From positions 674,753 to 738,752 of the forward strand of contig NZ_JACYUD010000001.1 of the NCBI RefSeq assembly GCF_014841565.1: a stretch of 64,000 nt of DNA, written 5' to 3'. A model generated the notes under the pieces. It had not been told where the DNA came from, ran no database searches, and worked only from the letters and a program-made list of their open reading frames with translations. The first letter of the stretch is position 1; each line of letters starts with the position of its first letter. Both the position numbers and the translations under genes were made by a program. Source of the DNA: Rhizobium sp. CFBP 8762 (lineage in GTDB: Bacteria > Pseudomonadota > Alphaproteobacteria > Rhizobiales > Rhizobiaceae). Positions 26,374-35,051 of the stretch are shown piece by piece.

Positions 26374-26448
26374 GCTGCTATAGCTCAGGGGTAGAGCACT
26401 CCCTTGGTAAGGGAGAGGCCGAGAGTTCAAATCTCTCTAGCAGCACCA
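26374..26448 (+). tRNA. tRNA-Thr (GGT)
   Basis: A 75-base cloverleaf with acceptor GCTGCTA/TAGCAGC, anticodon stem CTCCC/GGGAG around TTGGTAA (anticodon GGT), T-loop GAGTTCAAATCTC and encoded CCA. Confidence 0.96.
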
Positions 26449-26583
26449 TTAAGGCTCCATGATGAAGCCGACAATTCCACAGTTCTATTGAGTGTACAGG
26501 CAAGCTCGTGCAATGACGGAATCATCTTTGGTTTCATCAGTGCACACCCATCTCATCGGCAGCGACGAATCTTGCGAGACCCT

Positions 26584-27144
26584 ATGCCACCAACGCTGCC
26601 GGAAGGCGTAGCTTATATTTCCGAGGTTATCTCACCCGCCGAAGAGGGTGAGATTGTCGCGCAACTCGACAGGTCGGCGTGGAGTGCGGAGATGAAGCGC
26701 CGTGTCCAGCATTTTGGATATCGATACAACTACAAGGCACGCACCGTTACCTCGGCTGATTTTATGGGTGAATTGCCTCGATGGCTTGGTTTCCTGGCAA
26801 CCCGGCTGGTGGAATCGGGATGTTTCGCCACTCTGCCGGATCAGGTCATCGCCAACGAATATTGGCCGGGACAAGGCATCAGCGCGCACGTTGACTGCGT
26901 TCCATGCTTCGGCGACACGGTGGTATCCATCAGCCTGCTGTCGCCGTGCGAAATGTTATTTCGTCAACAACGCGATGGTCAGGTCATATCCACGATCATT
27001 CACCCGCGCTCGGCAATCGTCCTCAAAGGCGCGGGGCGGTATAACTGGACTCATGAAATTCCAGCGCGTAAGTCAGATAGGATAGACGGGATACGCGTTC
27101 CAAGAGACCGCAGAATTTCGCTGACCTTCCGAAACGTGCTTTAA
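26584..27144 (+). CDS. AlkB-like Fe(II)/2-oxoglutarate dioxygenase
   Basis: This 186-aa enzyme of the AlkB superfamily has the iron ligands His and Asp in Ser-Ala-His-Val-Asp and a later His in Trp-Thr-His-Glu-Ile. The 2-oxoglutarate/substrate Arg pair lies in the C-terminal Arg-Asp-Arg-Arg-Ile-Ser-Leu-Thr-Phe-Arg. Such proteins demethylate alkylated bases in DNA, RNA or tRNA. ATG 26584 gives the family length; the longer frame to 26404 runs into the tRNA-Thr gene. Confidence 0.88.
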   Translation: MPPTLPEGVAYISEVISPAEEGEIVAQLDRSAWSAEMKRRVQHFGYRYNYKARTVTSADFMGELPRWLGFLATRLVESGCFATLPDQVIANEYWPGQGISAHVDCVPCFGDTVVSISLLSPCEMLFRQQRDGQVISTIIHPRSAIVLKGAGRYNWTHEIPARKSDRIDGIRVPRDRRISLTFRNVL

Positions 27145-27166
27145 CGCCCGGACCACGTAAATAAAC

Positions 27167-27226
27167 TTGTTTTGTCGCATTGTCCGGACGTGAGAACCCA
27201 CTCCGTTTTCACGGGAAATGCTCTAG
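27167..27226. repeat. RIME/Bru-RS-like mosaic repeat
   Basis: The unit runs from TTGTTTTGTCGCATTGTCC to ACGGGAAATGCTCTA with a palindromic core (GTGAGAACCCACTCCGTTTTCAC), matching the units at 39476 and 50796. Confidence 0.8.
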
Positions 27227-27242
27227 CAGAAAAGATCGAACA

Positions 27243-28028
27243 ATGGCGCGGGCGTTAGACTTGAAAATCAGCGATGTTCAGCGCGGCCTTCGGTCGCTTT
27301 ATTATGGCAATCATCCCCGTGCCGTCCAGTTTCAGATTGTCATGGCCTTTTTGGATCTGGCTATTCTCGGCTTTTTTCTTGCCGGGCCATATTTGCGGGA
27401 AGGCACATCCTATCTGCTCATTGACTATGGCATTGCCGTGTTTATCGCAGGAGAACTGGTGGCACGGGCGCTGATTGCGCCCAATCTGCGCAACTGGATT
27501 ACCCGCCCCATGACCTGGGTGGATTTTATTATCCTTGCCACCCTGTTGCTGCCCGATCTGTTGTCCAACTTCGCATTTCTACGCGCCTTGCGTATCCTGA
27601 CACTGACCCGCAGCAAATTGCTGAAACTGCTGTTGCGTCGCACCGGTTATGGCGAATGGCAGGATGTGGTTCAGGCCTGCGTTAACTTTCTCATCTTCCT
27701 GTTTCTGGTCACAGGCTTTGTTTACAGCACGTTCTTCTACCGGGTCGCGGGCATTAACGGCTTTGTCGATGCGCTGTACTTTACCGTCGCCACCGTGACC
27801 ACCACCGGGTTTGGTGATATCACCCTGCCCGGCACGCTCGGCAAGATAACGTCCATCGCCACCATGATCATCGGCATTTCGCTGTTCGTGCGGCTCGCGC
27901 AGGCTATTGTGCGGCCTTACAAGGTCACCTTCCCCTGCCCCGAATGCGGCCTTTCGCGCCATGATGCCGATGCGGTGCACTGCAAGGCCTGCGGCCATGT
28001 GCTCAACATCCCCGATGAAGGGTCATAA
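27243..28028 (+). CDS. Voltage-gated-like potassium channel with C-terminal zinc ribbon
   Basis: This 261-aa membrane protein has about five or six helices, a basic S4-like segment (Phe-Leu-Arg-Ala-Leu-Arg-Ile-Leu-Thr-Leu-Thr-Arg) and the K+ selectivity filter Thr-Thr-Gly-Phe-Gly-Asp after a pore helix. The cytoplasmic tail carries Cys-Pro-Glu-Cys and Cys-Lys-Ala-Cys, a zinc ribbon not usual in KvAP-type channels. It converges with the Ca2+/H+ antiporter gene, the two stops overlapping by a few bases. Confidence 0.9.
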   Translation: MARALDLKISDVQRGLRSLYYGNHPRAVQFQIVMAFLDLAILGFFLAGPYLREGTSYLLIDYGIAVFIAGELVARALIAPNLRNWITRPMTWVDFIILATLLLPDLLSNFAFLRALRILTLTRSKLLKLLLRRTGYGEWQDVVQACVNFLIFLFLVTGFVYSTFFYRVAGINGFVDALYFTVATVTTTGFGDITLPGTLGKITSIATMIIGISLFVRLAQAIVRPYKVTFPCPECGLSRHDADAVHCKACGHVLNIPDEGS

Positions 28029-29144
28029 GCCAATCAGCGTCAGCATCACGAAGGTCGCAAACAGCACGAAATGCGTCATGCCTTCAATGGCATTGGTTTC
28101 GCCATCGTTGAGGTTGATGGCGGCCACGATCAGCGTGATTGCCACCATCACCGTCTGCAGCGGTGTCATCGCCATGATGAACGGCTGGCCGGTGTAGAGC
28201 GCAATCCCTTCCATGACCGGTACCGTCAGAATGACCGTGGAAAGCGAGGCTCCCATCGCAATATTAACGACCGATTGCATTCGGTTGGCCAGTGCCGCCC
28301 GCAAGGCGGTGAGGATTTCCGGTGCAGCAGAAATGCCTGCCACCACCACCGCCATCAGCGCAGGTGGCGCGCCGGTGCCTTCCAGCCCGGCATCCAGGAG
28401 GACGGACATGATTTCCGCCAAAAAGCCGATCAGCACAATTCCCGCAATGAGGACGCCGACGGAGACGGACACCGATTCTACCTCTTCGCTATCCTCATGC
28501 GCCAAATCGGAGGTTTGATCTGGCGCAATCGCCTTGGCGGACCGTTTGGCCTTGGGGTAGCTGTAGCTGAAGAAGTAGCTGTGCGCGCCAACCTGCATGC
28601 GCAGGAACACCGCATACAGCACTACCATCGCGACGATCGTGAACGCGGAATAGATGTGCCACTTGGCATCGGGTATGAATTCCGGCACGATCATGGATAT
28701 GCCCATGGCCGTCATGATCATGACCACATAGGTCTTGCTGCTGTCGTCGTTATAGGGCTGTTCGCCATGCTTCAGGCCGCCCAACAATGCGGCAAGGCCC
28801 AGAATACCGTTGATATCCAGCATGACTGCTGAATAAATCGTATCACGCACCAGCGTGGGTGACACGTCCTTGGTCATCATGATGGCGAGAATGATGACCT
28901 CCACCAGCACCGCAGACAGGGTGAGGATCATCGTGCCGTAGGGTTCACCGACCTTGGCAGCCAAGACTTCGGCGTGGTGCGCCACCCGCACGGAGCACTG
29001 CACGATGGTCGCAATCAACAGCACCGCAACGGCCAGCGATACAAGCTGACCCTGTGCCAGCACCGTATGCTCCGACAAAAACGCAAGCGCAGCAATCGCC
29101 AGCGCGATGATAAGACGGTATTCCAGCTTGAAGATCGACAGCAC
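28023..29144 (-). CDS. Calcium:proton antiporter (CaCA family, ChaA-like)
   Basis: The 373-aa protein has about ten helices in two inverted halves. Each half holds an alpha-repeat with an acidic residue: Leu-Val-Glu-Val-Ile-Ile-Leu in the first, and Ala-Ala-Pro-Glu-Ile-Leu-Thr-Ala-Leu in the second. An acidic cytoplasmic loop separates the halves. ChaA-type carriers expel Ca2+ or Na+ in exchange for H+. Confidence 0.92.
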   Translation of the reverse strand: MLSIFKLEYRLIIALAIAALAFLSEHTVLAQGQLVSLAVAVLLIATIVQCSVRVAHHAEVLAAKVGEPYGTMILTLSAVLVEVIILAIMMTKDVSPTLVRDTIYSAVMLDINGILGLAALLGGLKHGEQPYNDDSSKTYVVMIMTAMGISMIVPEFIPDAKWHIYSAFTIVAMVVLYAVFLRMQVGAHSYFFSYSYPKAKRSAKAIAPDQTSDLAHEDSEEVESVSVSVGVLIAGIVLIGFLAEIMSVLLDAGLEGTGAPPALMAVVVAGISAAPEILTALRAALANRMQSVVNIAMGASLSTVILTVPVMEGIALYTGQPFIMAMTPLQTVMVAITLIVAAINLNDGETNAIEGMTHFVLFATFVMLTLIGL

Positions 29145-29286
29145 GGCCTCTCCTGTCAGTCAAAGCCGCTGCAAATCCTCAAATGCGCGGGCTTCAGATC
29201 ATTGATGCGAACATGCCGTTACCGCAAAACCCCTGCCCTTTGCGCAACATGTCTTATGGGCAAAGCTACCGCCTACGCCCCTAATA

Positions 29287-29616
29287 TCAAGCATCAATGA
29301 TGTCGGCGGCTTCGATATCGAACACGAAGATGCCATTCGCCCCTCCGATGCTGGCCGCGATGATGCGCGCCCCGACCTTGGCATGCTCGGCATCGTCCAG
29401 ATAGGCGTCCCTGGCGTGAGCATTGGCAAAATCGACGATGAAGCCATCACCATACCCTTTGTCCATTCCGGTTTCCGGGCTGACATTGGCCCCGGCATGC
29501 ACGGCCAGAAGGCCCGGAATATGGGCCTTCAACGCAGCGATATCGGCATAGATGGCGTTTTTCTCAACGGAGGAGGTATCGGTCTTGAACCGGATGAAAA
29601 CGCAATGTCGAATCAT
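29287..29616 (-). CDS. Dabb-family (stress-responsive alpha/beta-barrel) protein
   Basis: A 109-aa single-domain protein beginning Met-Ile-Arg-His-Cys-Val-Phe-Ile-Arg-Phe, the classical Dabb start, with Phe-Ile-Val-Asp-Phe and an Asp-Ala-Tyr-Leu-Asp-Asp-Ala-Glu-His motif. The ferredoxin-like fold dimerises; the role is unknown. It is in line behind the apiose genes (69 bp from the kinase stop) and may be co-transcribed. Confidence 0.85.
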   Translation of the reverse strand: MIRHCVFIRFKTDTSSVEKNAIYADIAALKAHIPGLLAVHAGANVSPETGMDKGYGDGFIVDFANAHARDAYLDDAEHAKVGARIIAASIGGANGIFVFDIEAADIIDA

Positions 29617-29684
29617 ATGCCCTCCCCAAGCATTTACACTTGGGTTCAAGGCTTACAAAGCAATGCCGCCAGTGACAAGAGCGT

Positions 29685-31019
29685 TCAAGCCGGATTGCCA
29701 GCGCGGATCATGCTGAAGTAATCGTCGTTGCCAACCTGCCCTCCCTTCAACGCCACCTCCATGCCGTCGATCTGTGGATCGGCGGAATGGGCGACGCAAA
29801 GCGGAGAGCCCGGCGTTTGTGGCAGTGGCAGACGCAGGGTCAAAGCCTGCACATTCAATTGACCCAACGCATGACTGGACGTATCTCCGCCCGCAATCAC
29901 CGCGCGGGATAGCCCCGCACCGGTCACGAGTTGATAGAGAATGCGGCCCAGATTCTGGCCGAGCCGGTGGCGGGAGCCATCCTCAAAGCCAATGGCGGCA
30001 CCCCGATCCGTTTGCGAGCCGAGCGCCGTATACAGAACCACGCTGCGCCCCGCAGCCAGACTTTTGAGACCCGCTGCTACGCCACGGGCGATTTCTGCTT
30101 CCGCATCGGTTGACGACAAGACAAGTGGATCAATCTGCACCCCATCAAACCCGTTGTCGATGGCGTGACGAATCTGGCGCTCGGTCGTGGGAGAAACGCT
30201 GCCGGACACGACCGCCAGCCGATCAACCGGACCGGGGGCGGCAAAGCTTTGCTGTCCACCGGTCAGCCCTTGGATACTCCACTCCGGCACCAGCGCATAT
30301 TCAACCCCGGACGAGCCGCAAACGAACTGTCCGCCGTGCAAACGTTTGCGCCAGAGCTGATGGCCCGCTTGCTTTTGTGTGTCCGGTGCATCGACATCGA
30401 ACAGGACGATGGCCTTGCCGGAGTCGTAAGCAGCGTCCGTTGCTGCATCTGCATCATTGCGCAGCGCTGCGATATCGACAAGAGCTGTCGTCAACGCGGT
30501 CTGGCGGGAGAGGTGAATTGCCAGATCTGCTTCATCCATTGGTGTGACCGGATGCCGGCTCATGACCGGGTGGCGGTCAATGCGGAAATTTTCACCCCGA
30601 TAGGCAGCAAACAGATGACCGAAAGCGGTGTAACGGCGAATTTGCGGTGCGCCGACAATCAATGGCACGACCTGCTCACCAAACACGTCCCGCCCGATTT
30701 CGATGGCGCGGCCAATATTACCTATGGCCGGGCTCGAATCGAAGGTTGAACAAACCTTGTAATGGCAGAGATCGGCGCTCAGGCTTTTCAGCCAGACGAA
30801 GGCTTCGCGAAGATGGGTCTCCATCCACTCCGGCGTTTCGCTGCGGCTGGTTCCCGCAAGGCCAAAGGCCTTTGCTGTAGAAAACCGGGCCAAAAGGTCC
30901 GCGTCCGGCACCCGGAGAAACAGCACCGTTTCCACGCCCTGCGAGGCCAAGGCCTCCATGACATCGGTGGAGCCGGTCAGATCGTCGCCGTAATAGCTGA
31001 GAAGAGGCTGTGTGCTCAT
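29685..31019 (-). CDS. oiaK: 3-oxo-isoapionate kinase (four-carbon acid sugar kinase family)
   Basis: The 444-aa product is a DUF1537-type sugar-acid kinase: Tyr-Tyr-Gly-Asp-Asp-Leu-Thr-Gly-Ser-Thr-Asp opens the N-terminal substrate domain, and Gly-Gly-Asp-Thr-Ser-Ser-His-Ala lies in the C-terminal nucleotide domain. The family phosphorylates various sugar acids. The specific call rests on the neighbours: a RuBisCO-like gene nine bases upstream, and the lactonase, dehydrogenase and oxidoisomerase of D-apiose degradation nearby. It would make 3-oxo-isoapionate 4-phosphate for OiaX. Confidence 0.88.
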   Translation of the reverse strand: MSTQPLLSYYGDDLTGSTDVMEALASQGVETVLFLRVPDADLLARFSTAKAFGLAGTSRSETPEWMETHLREAFVWLKSLSADLCHYKVCSTFDSSPAIGNIGRAIEIGRDVFGEQVVPLIVGAPQIRRYTAFGHLFAAYRGENFRIDRHPVMSRHPVTPMDEADLAIHLSRQTALTTALVDIAALRNDADAATDAAYDSGKAIVLFDVDAPDTQKQAGHQLWRKRLHGGQFVCGSSGVEYALVPEWSIQGLTGGQQSFAAPGPVDRLAVVSGSVSPTTERQIRHAIDNGFDGVQIDPLVLSSTDAEAEIARGVAAGLKSLAAGRSVVLYTALGSQTDRGAAIGFEDGSRHRLGQNLGRILYQLVTGAGLSRAVIAGGDTSSHALGQLNVQALTLRLPLPQTPGSPLCVAHSADPQIDGMEVALKGGQVGNDDYFSMIRAGNPA

Positions 31020-31028
31020 GGTCTAACC

Positions 31029-32285
31029 TTACGCTGCCGTGCCATCGCCGAACTTGTCGAGCGACTGCTGCAACTCGATATGGTCCCTAGCATAGGTTTG
31101 CAGCGGAATGCCTGCCACGGCCGCGGCCCAGGCCTGCTGTACGGCGCGCACGCCTGCCCCCGCGCCGCCGGGATGGCTGACAATGCCGCCGCCGCAGAGA
31201 TACAGAAGATCGGTAGAGCGGCCGGTGCGCTCATAGGTTTCCGGGGCCTGCCCGCCCCATTGGCCGGAACCGGCCACGGGCAAGGGGCAATCTGCGGCAG
31301 AAAACATGGGTGTACTGACGGCCTTGAAGGATGTGACGAAGCTTTCGTCCGGCTCCCAGTATTTGACGCGGATACCGTTGATCTGAAACTGGTCAACACC
31401 CAGCAACCGCCAGAACTGCTGCCAGACGGTGAATTCCATGCCGATACCGGCGTGGCGCGTCAGCACATCCCAGCCATTGCGGTGGGCGTGGATCACCAGG
31501 TTGGAGCGTTTGCGCAAAAAGGCCATCCCGCCGAAACCGACGGAATTGATGTTGACGACGGCGCAATTGCCACCTGCATTGACGACGATATCATGGTTGA
31601 GCATCATCTCATCCGGGTCGGCGTGGGAGATGCCGAAAGCATACATGACCTTTTTGCCGGTCTTTTGTTCATGGTCCAGAATTTTGGGCATGATGGCTTT
31701 GACGCGCTGCTCCAGCGGCGAATAGGCCGGGCTCATCAGCTTTTCATCGTCCTTGATGAAATCCACGCCGGACTGCACGAGATCGCCCACCAGTTCGGCT
31801 GTCTCATGCGGCCTAAGGCCCAAGGCAGGCTTGACGATGGTCCCGATGATCGGACGATCATAAACCCCAGTGAGTTTACGGCTGCCGGGAATGCCGAATT
31901 GTGGCCCGAGATGCGCGTGCCCGAACTCCGGGGGCAAATGCATATCGACAATACGGATGCCGGTCATGCCCTTGATCGAATAGGCACCACCGATACAGAT
32001 GGTCATCAACGCCGATAGATCGGTGCCCACAGCATCCAGCGGAAAATCGATATCGACATCAGCGCGGTTGAACACGGTGTGATCGCCGCCCTCATCGGGA
32101 AAAGACGCCTTGTCATGGGATTCCAGCGGGCGGATGGCGGTTACGCGCGCTGCTACGCGCGCCTTCAGCTCCTCGGTCTCGCCCGGTACGGCCACAAATG
32201 TGCCGGTGGATTGATCGCTGGCAATCTTGGCCGCCAGCGCTTCCACGCTGCCGGGGGTCTCAATCCTGTAAGTCAGTCGGATCAC
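31029..32285 (-). CDS. oiaX: RuBisCO-like protein, 3-oxo-isoapionate-4-phosphate transcarboxylase/hydrolase
   Basis: This 418-aa RuBisCO large-subunit homologue keeps the catalytic Lys152 (Ile-Val-Lys-Pro-Ala-Leu-Gly-Leu), the carbamylatable Lys178 and its metal partners Asp180 and Glu181 (Asp-Phe-Ile-Lys-Asp-Asp-Glu). It is not a CO2-fixing enzyme by context: the pair with an OiaK-type kinase identifies the apionate branch, where OiaX carries out decarboxylation/hydrolysis of the phosphorylated 3-oxo acid. The start is GTG 32285, with GGAG eight bases upstream. Divergent from the GntR regulator. Confidence 0.88.
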   Translation of the reverse strand: MIRLTYRIETPGSVEALAAKIASDQSTGTFVAVPGETEELKARVAARVTAIRPLESHDKASFPDEGGDHTVFNRADVDIDFPLDAVGTDLSALMTICIGGAYSIKGMTGIRIVDMHLPPEFGHAHLGPQFGIPGSRKLTGVYDRPIIGTIVKPALGLRPHETAELVGDLVQSGVDFIKDDEKLMSPAYSPLEQRVKAIMPKILDHEQKTGKKVMYAFGISHADPDEMMLNHDIVVNAGGNCAVVNINSVGFGGMAFLRKRSNLVIHAHRNGWDVLTRHAGIGMEFTVWQQFWRLLGVDQFQINGIRVKYWEPDESFVTSFKAVSTPMFSAADCPLPVAGSGQWGGQAPETYERTGRSTDLLYLCGGGIVSHPGGAGAGVRAVQQAWAAAVAGIPLQTYARDHIELQQSLDKFGDGTAA

Positions 32286-32321
32286 GCAATTTCTCCGGTG
32301 TCTGAAACGCTTATAATGTGG

Positions 32322-32344
32322 TAAACTGGTATAATGAGTATGAC
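32322..32344. promoter_or_regulatory. Candidate operator of the NanR-like regulator (oiaX/gntR side)
   Basis: The stretch TAAACTGGTATAATGAGTAT contains GGTATA and near-copies (GGTAAA just before, GTATGA just after). E. coli NanR binds GGTATA repeats, and the regulator beside this site is NanR-like. A matching arrangement occurs at 41607-41643. Confidence 0.6.
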
Positions 32345-32403
32345 AGCTACGCAAGTACCATCTGTCCGCGCGGGTCCTCTGGACCAGTTTTAACGACCCT
32401 GTT

Positions 32404-32418
32404 ATCTGATGATCAGAT
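32404..32418. promoter_or_regulatory. 15-bp perfect palindrome before the GntR regulator gene
   Basis: ATCTGATGATCAGAT is perfectly symmetric about a central G and ends 12 bases before the regulator's ATG. FCD-type GntR proteins often bind sites with a TGATGATCA-like centre, so autoregulation is plausible. Confidence 0.5.
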
Positions 32419-32430
32419 GAGGAATTTATA

Positions 32431-33147
32431 ATGGACCGCGCTGAACCGATCATTCGTAGAAAACTGGCTGACGAGGTATTCGACCGCCTGAAACGGCTGA
32501 TTGAAGACGGTGAGTTGAAACCGGGCGACGAAATGCCCTCCGAGCGCACCCTGATGGAGCGGTTTGGCGTGGGACGTCCGGCCATTCGTGAAGCCATGCA
32601 GGCGCTGGCCAACAACGGTCTGGTGGAAATTTCCCACGGGGAGCGCGCCAAGGTGCTGCAACTTACCGCACAGTCCATTTTCCGGCAGGTGGATGTGGCG
32701 GCGAAAATCATGCTGTCCGGCTCGTCCGATACGTTGGAGCACCTTAAAAACGCTCGCCAGTTTTTTGAGCGTGGCATGGTTCGAGAAGCGGCAAGCAAGG
32801 CAAGTGAGGCGCAGATTGCGCGCCTTAAAGAGACGCTGGACTCGCAAACACGCCAACTGGGTGACCCCGAGGCCTTTATCTCAGCCGACATGGATTTCCA
32901 CATGCAGATTGCGGAGATTTCGGGCAACCCGATTTTCGCCGGAGTCAGCACAGCCATGCTCGGCTGGCTGCGCCAGTACCATACGGAAGTGCTGATCTGG
33001 ACCGGCAAGGAAAACATGACCCTTCTGGAGCATCAGGAAATCATTGAGTGCATTGAGCGGCATGATCCGGACGCCGCCGAGGATGCCATGGTGAAACATC
33101 TGGAACGCTCCCGCGCACTGTACATTCTGAAACCTCGCGGCGATTAG
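32431..33147 (+). CDS. GntR/FadR-family transcriptional regulator, NanR-like
   Basis: The 238-aa protein has a winged helix (residues ~10-75, with Pro-Ser-Glu-Arg-Thr-Leu and Gly-Arg-Pro-Ala-Ile-Arg-Glu-Ala) and an FCD ligand domain with the metal His residues (His-Met-Gln-Ile-Ala, Glu-His-Gln-Glu-Ile). Its closest familiar relative by pattern is NanR. It is divergent from oiaX-oiaK, and its stop overlaps the convergent apnL stop by four bases. It most likely represses the apiose genes until an intermediate binds. Confidence 0.92.
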   Translation: MDRAEPIIRRKLADEVFDRLKRLIEDGELKPGDEMPSERTLMERFGVGRPAIREAMQALANNGLVEISHGERAKVLQLTAQSIFRQVDVAAKIMLSGSSDTLEHLKNARQFFERGMVREAASKASEAQIARLKETLDSQTRQLGDPEAFISADMDFHMQIAEISGNPIFAGVSTAMLGWLRQYHTEVLIWTGKENMTLLEHQEIIECIERHDPDAAEDAMVKHLERSRALYILKPRGD

Positions 33148-35051
33148 GACATTCTCGCAATGGCGTAGGGCGGCAACGAAACTTCGCTATCCGTGACCGG
33201 CGCGTCCACAAGCCTCTGACCATTCGCAAGACTGTCCGCATCCATGACGGAAATCGCGTTCCAGCTATTCTCAAGCCGAACCGTCTGCGGGCGTGGAGTG
33301 ATGTTGGCGAGCCAAAGCACCGGCGTCCCACCATCCACCTCAGCAGCAAACCCGCGAATACGTGTCTCGTCGTTGGACGTCACCCGGTGGCAAGCGGCAC
33401 CGGCAAGCGCTCCAATGGCCTTGACGGCTTCAAACAGCGGACGGGGCTTACCCTCCTCAACCGGTTCACCCTGACCGGCGATAAGGCCAAACGGACCTGC
33501 GAGTGTGGACACCGTCAGCACATCCAGCCCCGCAGGTGCCACCGTCGCCATATAGGCGATGGTCCAGGCCGCACCGAACAGCCCGTTGTGACGGGGGTCA
33601 ACGTTTGCCATCGCAATTCGCTTCAGTCCGGGATTGTCCTTGGTCGCGCTGCCATAGGGGTTCTGGCGCATGGCAATGGTGGACGGTCCAATATGATAGG
33701 GCTTGTCCCCATAGATCGCACGCACCGAACGCACCACAAAGGCCAGCGCTTCCATGGTTTGCATCACGCTCACATCATCCGCTGCGTGGACGATGGGGTT
33801 GGTGCAGTGGGTCACGATGTCGATGGGCGCGCCGGGAACGCGCTTGCGATTCAATTCGGGAAAATAGCTGAACATGCCGCCGGCCAGACGCACATCAGGA
33901 AATGCGCTGCGCGCTGCTGCGTACACATCCTCCAATGGCGGGCAAGCCGGCCAGACACTGCCGGGTGGTGTCGATTGACGATCCACCGAGGGCGACACGG
34001 CAAGCGTATCCAGCACCAGACCGGCCTCAACGACCTGCATTTTTACCCGGCTAAATTCCGTATTCAAAGGTTCGATACAAGGGACAACACATTCCAGTGT
34101 CACGCGCAGTCCGGTTGCCGCTGCTATAAGGGCAAAGCCTCTGAGCGCGTCCACGCCATGACCGGCGGTTGGGTCAAAATGGCAAATCAGATGCTGCGCG
34201 GCGGATTCAAGCGCCAGTTTGATGGCCTGTTGCTCGGCTAACGCATCTTCCGGGCGCAGACCGAGTCCCAGTTCCGGCATTCGGCCCGTGACGTCTCCAA
34301 TGGACACATGAACCGGTTCGTTGCGGGTTTCACCGACTGGCCCTTGCCCCTCAGTGTCCAGCGTCACGGACTGGTGCAGCGTCTCGCCCGCTTGTAAACT
34401 ATAGGGCCATGGCAGCGCCAGAGGGCGCACATAGGTCTTGAAGGAGCCGTCGGTCCATTGCCTCTGGTCCTCCATTTCAAAAACGTCGCCGTCCATCCGG
34501 CAGGTCGCCGTCACGCCATCGGTGACCGTATGGGTAATGGATCGCATGTCCTGAAACGGCTGCCACGGCTCGATCAAATCAGGGAATGTCGCCTGCTCGA
34601 TGGAGCCATCGGTATGCTCTACTGTAACCGGCGAACCGGCAAGCCCGACAATGGGATGAAGCACACAAAACCCGGCACGCGCGGTCTCAAAATCCTTGTC
34701 CGGGGTAAAGGCCGCAGTAAATGTCAGCCGATGAGCATTCGCGCTGATATCTGCATCGCAGGTAAGGCGCGCACCATCCGGTGCGGTAAACATCGCCCGG
34801 TAGGTGACACGAAAGCCTTCGTCCCGCTCGACAACCTGCAAAGCCGAAACCTCTGCTTCGCACGTACCCCAATCCCGATCCCGCACCAGAAAGGACAGGC
34901 CGCGCAGCACCTCAACGCCGCCGAAGGCGATGCAGCGCAGATTGCCGCCGATCAGTTCGGCGGTCAGCGCACCAGCTTTCAGAATTTGTGTTTCCGGCTC
35001 ACATTCGCGTGTTCCGGTCAAAAAGAACGGCTCGCTCAGAACAGGGTCCAT
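33144..35051 (-). CDS. apnL: D-apionate lactonase
   Basis: A 635-aa soluble protein matching the length and setting of ApnL, which hydrolyses D-apionolactone to D-apionate. Outside this pathway the family is annotated as hypothetical, so the call depends on the neighbours. An N-terminal beta-rich region (Gly-Gly-Val-Glu-Val-Leu-Arg-Gly) is followed by a barrel-like region with Thr-His-Cys-Thr-Asn-Pro. Its ATG overlaps the apsD stop (TAATG), and it is the last gene of the transport-dehydrogenase operon. Confidence 0.85.
   Translation of the reverse strand: MDPVLSEPFFLTGTRECEPETQILKAGALTAELIGGNLRCIAFGGVEVLRGLSFLVRDRDWGTCEAEVSALQVVERDEGFRVTYRAMFTAPDGARLTCDADISANAHRLTFTAAFTPDKDFETARAGFCVLHPIVGLAGSPVTVEHTDGSIEQATFPDLIEPWQPFQDMRSITHTVTDGVTATCRMDGDVFEMEDQRQWTDGSFKTYVRPLALPWPYSLQAGETLHQSVTLDTEGQGPVGETRNEPVHVSIGDVTGRMPELGLGLRPEDALAEQQAIKLALESAAQHLICHFDPTAGHGVDALRGFALIAAATGLRVTLECVVPCIEPLNTEFSRVKMQVVEAGLVLDTLAVSPSVDRQSTPPGSVWPACPPLEDVYAAARSAFPDVRLAGGMFSYFPELNRKRVPGAPIDIVTHCTNPIVHAADDVSVMQTMEALAFVVRSVRAIYGDKPYHIGPSTIAMRQNPYGSATKDNPGLKRIAMANVDPRHNGLFGAAWTIAYMATVAPAGLDVLTVSTLAGPFGLIAGQGEPVEEGKPRPLFEAVKAIGALAGAACHRVTSNDETRIRGFAAEVDGGTPVLWLANITPRPQTVRLENSWNAISVMDADSLANGQRLVDAPVTDSEVSLPPYAIARMS

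Noticed and set aside
31029-32285. RuBisCO-like gene as a CO2-fixing or methionine-salvage enzyme
   Set aside because: The adjoining DUF1537-type kinase and apiose genes point to the apionate route; no phosphoribulokinase or methionine salvage gene is near.
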